A stretch of DNA of 64,000 nucleotides from M3007 sp041392625 (GTDB lineage Bacteria; Bacteroidota; Bacteroidia; Chitinophagales; Saprospiraceae), in the NCBI GenBank assembly GCA_041392625.1, contig JAWKLR010000001.1:124001-188000 (forward strand). The letters run 5' to 3'. This document shows positions 1-8,700 of this stretch, piece by piece. The notes beneath the pieces were generated by a model. The model saw only the letters and a list, made by a program, of their open reading frames with translations. It had not been told where the DNA came from and did no database searches. Position 1 is the stretch's first letter. Each line of letters starts with the position of its first letter. Made by a program: the position numbers and the translations under genes.

Positions 1-869
1 TGGTGGTACCCAAGGGCCCAAAGAGGTGGAAGTGCGTGGGTACCGGTCAGTTTTGCATAATTGCGTGCCACATCATCCAGTCCCGGTCCATAAATAAAAT
101 AGTAATTCATTTCACCGCCATCCGTTCTAAACTCAGTAAACCCAACGTTGGATTTACTGAAATCGAAATGGCTTCTAAAGGTATTGTCGAGAAAAATTCC
201 GTACGCAGTATCTTCATGAAGTGCATAATAAAACGGAATGGCCCGGTACATCGGATCGGTATCTTCACCAAATGCATAGGCATCGGTGCACCAGTTTTCA
301 AATATTCGCCCATTTAGTAGAGTGGGTCCGGCTTTATCTCCCAGGCCGAGGAAGGATTCCTTGCGATGTTGTTTTTTACGAACACGCATTTGTGACCATC
401 CTTTCATGATGGTTCTTTTTGCGGAAAAGGCATCAAAATCTTCGCAAATCAGTCGATCGTCGTTATCAAATACCCGAACTTTTAATTCTTTTTTAGAAAC
501 GACAATTTGGAGTTTTTCGGATGCAAGTTGATACTCAGAATCGGTTTCTGTCAGTTTTACTTTTACCCGTCCCGGTTCAAGATCAGGTCGAACAGCATAG
601 GAAAAGTCTCGTTCAAAATGAGCCTCAACGGCATAGCGGAAACGAATAATTTCGGGTTGTACGACCTGGATGCGCAGAGCAAGTCCATTGTTGCAGACAA
701 ACTCATACGCGTTATCCTGCCAACGTACCGTTTCACAATAGTCAGGACTTAAATAGGCATAAACATCTTCATATCGTGTACTGACATCGGCATTCGAAAA
801 GTCAATTGCTTTGACTTTTTCAGGTGTTTCACGTTCCGTTTTTGTGCCTGCTTTTTTGTTTTCTTCCAT
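1..869 (-). CDS. GH31 family alpha-glucosidase, N-terminal part (runs off left edge)
   Basis: The reverse strand is open from an ATG at 869 to the window edge (289 codons seen), so the C-terminal catalytic barrel lies outside. The visible part matches the N-terminal beta-sandwich of glycoside hydrolase family 31: 'IPFYYALHEDTAYGIFLDNT' followed by 'RSHFDF', then 'PPLWALGYHQ' at the very edge, the conserved segment that opens the catalytic barrel. GH31 enzymes release alpha-linked glucose or xylose from oligosaccharides. No signal peptide is seen (the protein starts MEENKKAG), so a cytoplasmic or unconventional location is likely. A purine-rich GGCGGA lies directly upstream of the ATG. A TAnnTTTG element lies at 898-905. 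The catalytic Asp residues cannot be seen, so the substrate is not assignable. Confidence 0.85.
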   Translation of the reverse strand, partial: MEENKKAGTKTERETPEKVKAIDFSNADVSTRYEDVYAYLSPDYCETVRWQDNAYEFVCNNGLALRIQVVQPEIIRFRYAVEAHFERDFSYAVRPDLEPGRVKVKLTETDSEYQLASEKLQIVVSKKELKVRVFDNDDRLICEDFDAFSAKRTIMKGWSQMRVRKKQHRKESFLGLGDKAGPTLLNGRIFENWCTDAYAFGEDTDPMYRAIPFYYALHEDTAYGIFLDNTFRSHFDFSKSNVGFTEFRTDGGEMNYYFIYGPGLDDVARNYAKLTGTHALPPLWALGYH

Positions 870-897
870 TCCGCCTTGGCATTGAAATTTGCAGGCA

Positions 898-905
898 CAA
901 ACTTA
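898..905 (-). promoter_or_regulatory. Bacteroidota-type -7 promoter element for the GH31 gene
   Basis: On the minus strand the site reads TAAGTTTG, matching the Bacteroidota -7 consensus TAnnTTTG. It lies about 30 bp before the GH31 start. No clear -33 TTTG is seen at the expected distance, so this rests on the -7 match and position only. Confidence 0.4.
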
Positions 906-961
906 CGCAAATTCATGGAGTGGGCGCATTATTTGGGAGGAATGGCAAGTTCTTATGAGGT

Positions 962-2314
962 CTAAAACTTGTAATTCGCATTCAAATAAATAAAGGAAGA
1001 TTTTAAGTCGTTCGGTGCATCTACAACATCTGCGGAGAATAATGCTTCACTGTAACTGGCATCCAGATCATGCCGCAAAGCAAGGCTGGAAAGGCTGAGT
1101 TGTCTTCTGTAACCCAGATTGAGCTCCAGGTGTTTGTTCAACTGATAGCCCAGAGCGATCGTCCATTGGTTGTCCCAGCCGCGGGTCTGGCCAGAAACCA
1201 GGGTATTGAGTGGTTGTTCGAAGCGTTCATTGGTGAAAGCATCGTTCACAGTATTTTGCGCCAGAGACAAGGTTGAGCCCGCATTTTTGGTATAAAATAA
1301 ATATTGAAGCTGTACTCCGGTAAGAACCCTCCATCGTGGACTAACTTTTCCTACCAACTGGATGGGAAGCTCTAGTCGATGCAGGCGGTTGATGGGCACC
1401 AAAACATTGGTTGGATTTTGGCTGGTTGAAGGATTCAGGGAACCCGATGATCCCGGAAAGTATCCGAGTACCGTAGAGTCACCGCTGATGTTGTAGTAAT
1501 CGAGGCCGGAGATACTTACAATTGGTCTGTTTTGACCTATGATGCGCCCATATTGATAACCAGCACCCAGTCGCAACCCAATTTTTCGGTTTATATTCCA
1601 ATCGAGCTGAACGCCCACAGAGGTAGCAGTTTGTTGTGTCGTATTGCTCCATTGTGTGCTTGCATAGACTCCGGGCTTAAAGCGATTTTGACCTGCCTTT
1701 TTTGTAATTGTTGAGACGGAGGCCATTGGTTCAGTATTTTTCTGAGGCAATACAGGGGGCGTGATGTTGGTCTGAAGTAGATTGATCGGGGCCAAAGCGG
1801 GGGCTTTGGCCCGATCAATCCGAGAGGGTGTTTCAGGTGTATTCTGTACGGTAGTTTCCAGGGGCATCAGTTCCGACGGAATTGCAAGATTATCCGGAGG
1901 CAATTCCGAAAACTGACTTGCACTGTTTGGGTTTTGTTCGAATGTGGAAACGGGTACAGGATATTTTAGTTCGGATACTTGAATATTCTGGTTGATGCGA
2001 AAGTCGGATGGGGTAGGGGTTGAAACAGGGTTTGAATGATTTGCTTCAGGCAGGATGTGGGCAGGTTCTTCGGCAATTTCATTGCCGACAATGGTTTGTG
2101 TTGTTGGGATTATTGGATTGGATTTAGCAGGAAGAGATTGCCAATAATAGGCCGCACCGCTAATTGTTGCTATAAGCAGGAACCCGAGCATCCAGAAAAT
2201 GAGGAAGCGTCGCCGGTTTTTTTCTACAGGCATCTCCTTGTCCAGGAGGTTTTCCATGGCTGCCCAGCCATGCTCCATCAACTGAGGATCTATATGTTTG
2301 TACTCTTTTGCCAT
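962..2314 (-). CDS. Membrane-anchored outer-membrane beta-barrel protein, probable anti-sigma partner
   Basis: This 450-aa protein has a short cytoplasmic-type N-terminus (about 36 residues, ending in basic KNRRR), one transmembrane segment at about 37-57, a Pro/Thr/Asn-rich linker to about 210, and a C-terminal domain of alternating beta strands ('PGVYASTQWSN', 'KIGLRLGAGYQYGR', ending 'YLNANYKF') typical of OMP_b-brl domains. It starts 13 bp after the stop of the ECF sigma factor gene. The single helix with a short cytosolic tail next to a sigma factor suggests an anti-sigma role; that is inference, since no zinc-binding or RsiW motif is seen. The barrel-like domain would be periplasmic or outer-membrane facing. 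It could instead be a structural envelope protein with no regulatory role. Confidence 0.7.
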   Translation of the reverse strand: MAKEYKHIDPQLMEHGWAAMENLLDKEMPVEKNRRRFLIFWMLGFLLIATISGAAYYWQSLPAKSNPIIPTTQTIVGNEIAEEPAHILPEANHSNPVSTPTPSDFRINQNIQVSELKYPVPVSTFEQNPNSASQFSELPPDNLAIPSELMPLETTVQNTPETPSRIDRAKAPALAPINLLQTNITPPVLPQKNTEPMASVSTITKKAGQNRFKPGVYASTQWSNTTQQTATSVGVQLDWNINRKIGLRLGAGYQYGRIIGQNRPIVSISGLDYYNISGDSTVLGYFPGSSGSLNPSTSQNPTNVLVPINRLHRLELPIQLVGKVSPRWRVLTGVQLQYLFYTKNAGSTLSLAQNTVNDAFTNERFEQPLNTLVSGQTRGWDNQWTIALGYQLNKHLELNLGYRRQLSLSSLALRHDLDASYSEALFSADVVDAPNDLKSSFIYLNANYKF

Positions 2315-2327
2315 ATCTAGAGTGAAA

Positions 2328-2903
2328 TTAGGCCAGGTTTCCCTGGCGATTTCCTGAATAGCCCAGTGCTTCCAGTTTTTGTCTCAATTTTTGTCGTGCA
2401 TTCGAAAGGTGCCACTTGGACGTGCCTTCGCTGATATCCAGCAAATTGGCAATTTCAGCATGTGAATATCCTTCGATTGCATAGAGGTTAAAGACCTCCT
2501 GGCTTGTGTCAGGAAGGGAACGCACGGCGCGGAGAATATCCTCCTCATACAGGCTGTCCAGTCCCTGTTCTGGAACGGTATCATCCTTTTCATCCAACAC
2601 CAGAAAATGATAATATCTGGAATTGCTTCTGAAATGGTCGGCCATGCTGTGGTAGATCAGGCGGCGCACCCATCCTTCCAGGCTGCCTTTGAACGCGAAT
2701 GTGTTTATTTTTTTAAATACCTTTAAAAAGCCCGTATTGAGAATTTCCAGGGCAATGTCTTCATCCCGGGTATACCGAAGGATCATACGCAGCATTTCCG
2801 GGAAGAAATGCCGGTAAAAAGCCTCTTGTGCCTTGCGGTCATTTTGAACGCAGCCTTCAATGAGTTCTCTTTCGCTGTATGTTATTTTCCCAAATACTGG
2901 CAT
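2328..2903 (-). CDS. RNA polymerase sigma factor, sigma-70/ECF family
   Basis: This 191-aa protein has the two-domain ECF layout. Region 2 spans about residues 25-95 ('AFYRHFFPEMLRMILRYTRD', then 'SLEGWVRRLIYHSMADHFR'). Region 4 spans about 125-180 and holds the helix-turn-helix 'YSHAEIANLLDISEGTSKWH'. Such factors redirect RNA polymerase to envelope or surface-polysaccharide genes. Its ATG at 2903 is 6 bp after the stop of the upstream outer-membrane protein gene, and its stop is 13 bp before the membrane-anchored barrel protein, so the genes are almost certainly co-transcribed. The regulon is unknown. Confidence 0.93.
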   Translation of the reverse strand: MPVFGKITYSERELIEGCVQNDRKAQEAFYRHFFPEMLRMILRYTRDEDIALEILNTGFLKVFKKINTFAFKGSLEGWVRRLIYHSMADHFRSNSRYYHFLVLDEKDDTVPEQGLDSLYEEDILRAVRSLPDTSQEVFNLYAIEGYSHAEIANLLDISEGTSKWHLSNARQKLRQKLEALGYSGNRQGNLA

Positions 2904-2909
2904 GAATGC

Positions 2910-3683
2910 TTAAATGATAAAGCCAAATCCAATCTCAATACGTCTGAACAGAATTTTGTCGCGCCCGTAGGTGCCATTATTCGTTGAAATCCAATCCCTT
3001 GTTTTTTTCTGGTACCTGAGACCACATTGCAAGGTGAAATGATTGCCCATCCGGTATCCAAACAAGGCCTGTAGCATAGGCCCTCCTGTATAGGTATCTT
3101 CGAACCCCCAGTTCTCGGTGTTGTTGCGGTTATCAACCAGACTGTAGCCAACACCAAGCGCATAAAATGGAGTAAACCGTTCGGAAAGCAAATAGCCACG
3201 CGCTTCCACAAAGATGGGGAATGTGTTGGAGTCCCGGTCGAATAAAATGAAGCGCTCTGCACCGATACCCAGGCCAACGCCTATATTTTTATTGAATTGA
3301 TAGCCACTGGCATGTTGGAATAGAAACCCCTGGGTAAAGTCACTGTAGTAATCAATCCCGTTGAGTGTTCCCAAACGAAAATGGTGGTATATCCCCCGTT
3401 CCTTAAAGGTATAGGGGCGCTCTTTCTGAACTTTAACCTGCTTTTCATCCTTACACTTTTGAATGATTTTTCGCACCGAGGTTTCATCAAAAAAAACGTG
3501 GTGTCCATTCCATGTTGTGATGGCTATTTGTCCTCCTTGTTCGAGTTTGGTGATGTTGCCACGGAAAACACTTCCATTTTTCATGTATACATAATCCCAA
3601 CATTCATCCTCTTGTTGGGACTGGGAAAAGCCCTGTAGAGGAAACAGAAAAAGCAGGGAAAAAAGTAAGGCTAACAGGCGCAT
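2910..3683 (-). CDS. Predicted outer-membrane beta-barrel protein
   Basis: The start is set at the ATG at 3683 rather than the longer frame to 3752, because it gives a clean signal peptide (MRLLALLFSLLFLFPLQGFS, cleavage after about residue 20). The mature 237-residue protein begins with a small beta domain (about residues 30-75, 'NGSVFRGNITKLEQGGQIAI'), then a Gly/aromatic-rich region with regular amphipathic strands ('GVGLGIGAERFILF', 'TPFYALGVGYSLV', 'RRIEIGFGFII' at the C-terminus) as in outer-membrane porin-like proteins. It lies 77 bp downstream of the LVIVD lipoprotein and 6 bp upstream of the sigma factor, so it belongs to the same unit. No specific family is recognised. Confidence 0.75.
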   Translation of the reverse strand: MRLLALLFSLLFLFPLQGFSQSQQEDECWDYVYMKNGSVFRGNITKLEQGGQIAITTWNGHHVFFDETSVRKIIQKCKDEKQVKVQKERPYTFKERGIYHHFRLGTLNGIDYYSDFTQGFLFQHASGYQFNKNIGVGLGIGAERFILFDRDSNTFPIFVEARGYLLSERFTPFYALGVGYSLVDNRNNTENWGFEDTYTGGPMLQALFGYRMGNHFTLQCGLRYQKKTRDWISTNNGTYGRDKILFRRIEIGFGFII

Positions 3684-3760
3684 AGATAATGAGTTTGGAT
3701 TTAGGTGCAGGGCCAATTTCATCAAATCGGCCCTGTACCCAAAGGGTGTCAAACATACTT

Positions 3761-5017
3761 TTAGTTGTGCACAGGAATGTGGCTGATTTCAACTGGATTG
3801 GCTCCGTCAGTGACATCAAATTGGTAAAATCCGCCTGGGCCAATAAGCATCAGGTGGGTTTCATCCAGTGCAATCACATCGTATGATTCGATGTTTGACA
3901 AGTGGCTCAATTGTTCCAGCGCTCCCGGGTTTTGCTTGTCGTAAATTTTCAAGCCATCATCGCACAGGTATAGGTAGTTTTCCGTGACGGCCAGGCCCAA
4001 TGGGCGTTTCATCTCATAGCTTGCAAAGAGGGTTGCATCGGGGAGTTTGTCGATTGATACTACATTCAGTTGGTTGACAGAGCCGTTGCAGGTGGTGCCA
4101 TCGTGTACGGTCACGTAGGCATAGTCTTCATCGCATACAACCGGGTCGCAGCCCGTTGCGTGCCAAAATACAGTAAGTTGTTCGGGCTCTGCCGGATTGG
4201 TGTTGTCATAGACCCAAACGGCATTTTGAGAACCAAGGAACAACATATTTTTCCATGGGAATATGGTTTCAATATTCCATCCGGCAACAATTGAACTGAG
4301 TTGGCTTGGACAACTTGGATCAGATAGGTCGTATGAGTTGAGGTCGCTGTTGTCTACGGTGTACAGGTAGTGGTCGTACAGGGCAAATCGAGCGAATGAA
4401 CCGGAAATTCCGGCCTGCGCTTTAACAGATCCAAAGCTGGATGAACTCAGCATATCTGAATTTATAAATGCAAAATCACCTTCAAAGAACCAGGTTCGGC
4501 CCCAATTGTAACTCGCACAATCTACTTCTTCAGTCACATTGGTCTCTTCATAGTCTACAATGTAACCTTCAATTGGATCGTATCCAAGGAGGCCGAATTC
4601 ATCTTCCCGTCGACAAACCACTTGCGGAGCCTGGAGATTTGAAATATCAATACTCAGCAGGTCCATGTATTGATCAGCGTACAGGTGGTTTCCCAGGATA
4701 GCCATATCGACGTTTCCGGGAATGTTGTAAAAGGCAATCGGAGTAGGAGACTCAGGATTGCTGTTGTCAATCACATGAATACCTTCCAGTTTTTCATTGA
4801 TAAACAGATAGGTTCCATAGGAATAAATTTTTCCGGGCTTTTTCAATGGCCTTGGGGCTTCTACCTGCATATCAGACCGGCATTCAGAAACGGTCTTGAA
4901 AATCGGATCGAAGCGAACATAATTCTGGGTAGAACTGCAGCGATCTCGCAAACAGGATTGAATGACAAGGGTACTTGAAAGGCCAAGGAGCAGGAATAAA
5001 ATAGTACGGATTTTCAT
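3761..5017 (-). CDS. LVIVD repeat-containing lipoprotein
   Basis: This 418-aa protein opens with a lipoprotein signal; the lipobox 'VIQSC' puts the lipidated Cys at residue 22. The rest consists of repeated short beta motifs of the LVIVD type: 'GIHVIDNSNPESPTPIAFYN', 'LLSIDISNLQAPQVV', 'NSYDLSDPSCPSQL', 'VWVYDNTNPAEPEQL', 'GLKIYDKQNPGALEQL' and 'FYQFDVTDGANPVEI'. These predict a beta-propeller-like fold. Members are usually surface or periplasmic lipoproteins of unknown ligand. It is the first gene of the four-gene minus-strand unit that includes the sigma factor. Confidence 0.85.
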   Translation of the reverse strand: MKIRTILFLLLGLSSTLVIQSCLRDRCSSTQNYVRFDPIFKTVSECRSDMQVEAPRPLKKPGKIYSYGTYLFINEKLEGIHVIDNSNPESPTPIAFYNIPGNVDMAILGNHLYADQYMDLLSIDISNLQAPQVVCRREDEFGLLGYDPIEGYIVDYEETNVTEEVDCASYNWGRTWFFEGDFAFINSDMLSSSSFGSVKAQAGISGSFARFALYDHYLYTVDNSDLNSYDLSDPSCPSQLSSIVAGWNIETIFPWKNMLFLGSQNAVWVYDNTNPAEPEQLTVFWHATGCDPVVCDEDYAYVTVHDGTTCNGSVNQLNVVSIDKLPDATLFASYEMKRPLGLAVTENYLYLCDDGLKIYDKQNPGALEQLSHLSNIESYDVIALDETHLMLIGPGGFYQFDVTDGANPVEISHIPVHN

Positions 5018-5739
5018 AGCTTATTTGTTTGGATCAAAGGTTGTTGCCGGCATTTGTAAGCATAGACGCATATCAGGGTTTGAAAGGTTGGGTTGGGTGC
5101 TAAATTATTCTGGAATAGAGACACAGCAGTTGGGCAAAATGCTGCGGTATCTGTTGGAAAATCGTCCACTCATTCAATAAGATAAGGCCAAATGGGCAAA
5201 GAATAACAATGCCTCCAAATGATGGTTTTTAGCCAAATTTGACAAGTGTGATTTTTATGATACTGATAATCAGTGTGTTATAAATGAGTAATTGAGGTGC
5301 TTTTTTAAAACCGTAGGGGGATGAGCCCCGTCTAACTGTCCTTTAATTCCATTAGAAACCAGTAGACCTTTGAAGGGTAAAAAAAGAAACTGTTCTGGAT
5401 GAAGTCCTGAGAGTTTGGGAGTGTACTGACTGTACAGGTCCAGCGGTCAGCTTTAAATCTGAGCAAAATCTATTGATTCCAGGAAGTGGGGCCAGGTCTA
5501 AACTTTTAAAGTTACCTGCTTTGCTTGACTGGAGTACTTGTACCATATCCATTGGAAATATGGTCAGGGCGGCTGCCTGTTGTAAGCTGTGTTTGCGCTC
5601 GCTGCTGGCAGCCTGCCCTGTCCTGCTAATTTCCAAAATGCGCACATTATTTCTAACCCTGTTCAAAGCATCGAAATTATGAAACCAAGAAGGCTGTCAG
5701 ACCAAATTCTACCTAGTACATCCTAAAATGGGGTATCCG
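5018..5739. other. Intergenic stretch without a recognisable gene
   Basis: No credible coding frame is seen on either strand. The short open frames around 5352-5682 have no recognisable motifs and no neighbours in frame. The stretch separates the minus-strand LVIVD operon from the plus-strand broken giant surface gene, so it should hold both promoters and perhaps the eroded signal-peptide region of the giant gene. A short hydrophobic plus-strand segment near 5640 (starting MRTLFLTLF) could be a remnant of that, but it breaks after 14 codons. Confidence 0.4.
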
Positions 5740-8700
5740 GGTTTTTAAAATACACGTATAAGTCCCCAAGTACGTGTTCCCGGTGTATTACTTCCTTTGG
5801 TAGTAGGGTTATGTCTGCTTCCCCTCGGATAAACTCGCTGCGCAGTGTAATCCGGCAGGAAATCCGAGTTTATACACCTTGATGTAGACCCCACCATGTA
5901 TAATTTGATGGGAGAAGAATTCGTGGTAAATAATATGGAGATACCATTTTTAACAATGACCAACACCCGAAATTCGGTGATGCTTACCGTGTGCAAGCCA
6001 GGTTTTGGCTGTCTGGAAGATGATTTTGTTTTTGGATGTTGTGAATTTTAGGGGAAATGGTGCTGGCCCCTGGAGCAAGTCGATACGATTTGTTCTGGCG
6101 ATAATGCGTCGATAAAAATTACCGGAGCAGATGGGATCATGCCTTATATCGCTATGGTCAAGCAGATCACTGGTTTTGGATACTACTTTTTTGTCGCTGG
6201 TAACGATGGTGATGGTGACCCGACATGGATATTATGGCAACGTTTATGTTCAACCTCACCAGTACAACTAACGGAAATCCTATATTCAGGATGTTTCCGG
6301 ATGTCCGACTCCCCTTGGATGGCGTGATAACATTTGTTGTGAACCCGGATCCTGATGTTGAACCCATAGCAGATCAGGAATTGTGTACCGTAGTTTAACG
6401 GATGCCGTAGTTTTCAGTGGTTCCATACCCGGAACTGAATATGACTGGACGAACATGAGATCAGTGATCGGCCTGGCTGCCAGTGGGAATGGGAATATTC
6501 CTGCCTTTATTGCAAGCAACCCGGGGAATGTTCCGGGTTGTGGCTACCATCACAGTAACTCCGGGTTATTCCAGCGGAGGGATCACCTGTTTTGGGGATG
6601 CAGAGAATTTACCATTACGGTTTATCCCATGGAGTCGGTTGATATAGGCAATGATTTGGTCATCTGTCAGAATCAGATTTCTGCAAACTTGAGTGCCAGT
6701 TTAAGTGGAGGTGCTACAGGAGGAACCTGGTCGGGTGGTCTTGGCATTTTTTCCGCCCCTAATAGTCTTGTTACTACCTATACACCTGATCCTTCAGGAA
6801 TATGGGCTACAGTAGAAATAGTTTTTGTCACTAACAATCTGCTCTAACGTGACGCAGGGTCAGATCTTGCAGTTGACAATTAATGCACTTCCTGATGTTG
6901 AACCCATAACGGATCAGAGTTGTGTACTGCAGCTTAACGGATGCCGTAGTTTTCAGTGGTTCCATACCCGAACTGAATATGACTGGACGAATGATGAGAC
7001 CAGCATCGGCCTGGCTGCCAGTGGGAATGGGAATATTCCTGCCTTTTATTGCAAGCAACCTTGGAATGTCTTCGTTGTGGCTACCATCACAGTAACTCCA
7101 AGTTATTCCAGCGGAGGGATCACCTGTTTCTGGGATAAGAGGACGATGCAGTTATCCCATGGAGACGGTTGATATAGGCAATGATCTGGTCATCTGTCAG
7201 AATCAAGCTTGCAAATTTGAGTGCCAGTCTAAGTGGTGGTGCCACCGGAGGAACCTGGTCAGGAGGTCTTGGGTATTTTTTCCAACCCCAACAACCCTGT
7301 TACGAGCCATACACCTTCGCCTTTAGAATACGGAAGCATAGTAGAAATAGTTTTTGTCACCAACAATCTGCCTGGAATTTGTGACGCAGGATCAGATAGC
7401 CTTGCAGTTGACAATTAATACGCTTCCACTTGTGAATGCAGGTCCTGATAAGGAAATATGCATTGGCGATAATCTGGATTTGACAAGTTTGGGTGCAGAG
7501 GTAATCGATAATGGAAGTGGTGTTTCCGGCGGAGAATGGTCGAGTAGTGTGAACGGGGACATTTATTCCAAATACTTCCCCTGGCTGCTGCTCAGGAGTA
7601 CGTCCCAAGCCGGTGGATTACAACAATGATCTGTGATTTTGACTCTCACAAGCGATAATCCACCAGGGCCTTGCGGACCCGTTTCAGATCAAATGGTATT
7701 GAGTTTTACCGATGGTGGTGCTATTGTTTGTAATACAGTGATTATTGCCTTGATCAGAATGGGCTTGAGTCAGAGCCCGATATGATTTTGAAGGAGATGC
7801 GAATTAAGACCTGTATACAATACTATTCTTCAGAATGGAATTCCAATTTAGTGTCGTCATCAACTGCTCGCATATCGGATTAGCTTTAAAGGTACTTGTA
7901 ACGGATAACTGCAATGGGAATTCCTGCATGGCAGTACTCTGTAAATGATAATATTCCTCCGAAAATCATTTGTACAGACATTACCATTCCCTGTGTAGTT
8001 TCCAATTTTAGTCCCAATTACTTGAAAAACACACTAGGTATTGATGCTGCCTATCCGGACACTTCTGACAATTGTCACATCATAACTCAAGGTTTTGTAG
8101 ATGTATGGGTGAATCTCCCTTGCAATGGAAGTTTTAATGGACAAAGCGATCTTGCCGGGTATGTAGCCCGAACATGGACCGATAGATCAAAGTGGCAACT
8201 CTTCTTCGTGCACCCAGTATATTTATTTAAAAAGGTACCATTTAGTGGATGTCCAACTGCCAAGCTGACGCGCAATTGGATTGTACCGCTGGAAACACCA
8301 GTCCAGCAGTCACCGGAGCGCCTTATTTGATGTTTTTGGAATTTCTTTGATCTGTATCCCGATGATGATATTGCAATTTTCAAATTTCGTTTACGGATCA
8401 AAACGTGCCTTTGTGCGATGGTACCAGAAGTCAGGCGTAAGTGGACAGCTATACGATTCCTGCCTGCCAACCAGCCAGAATCCACCATTGCCCAATCCAC
8501 TTTACACATTAAGTAATCGAAGTTATTGACACGACTGGGCCTGTATTTATTTGTCCTGATAACCTTACAGTAAATACCAACCCAACCACTTGTTCCGGAG
8601 ATATTAATTGCCCGATGTGTTGATTGAGGATGCTTGTTCCTGGATTGTCAGAAGCCGTGTATGATTTGAATGGGATATCCATGTCCATTTATGGCATACT

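Noticed and set aside
107..313. Short minus-strand frame inside the GH31 region
   Set aside because: Its first codons overlap the real GH31 frame in another phase and it has no family match.
5352..5666. Minus-strand open frame of 104 codons upstream of the giant gene
   Set aside because: It has no motif, no signal peptide and no in-frame continuity with neighbours, and composition is repeat-like; treated as non-coding.
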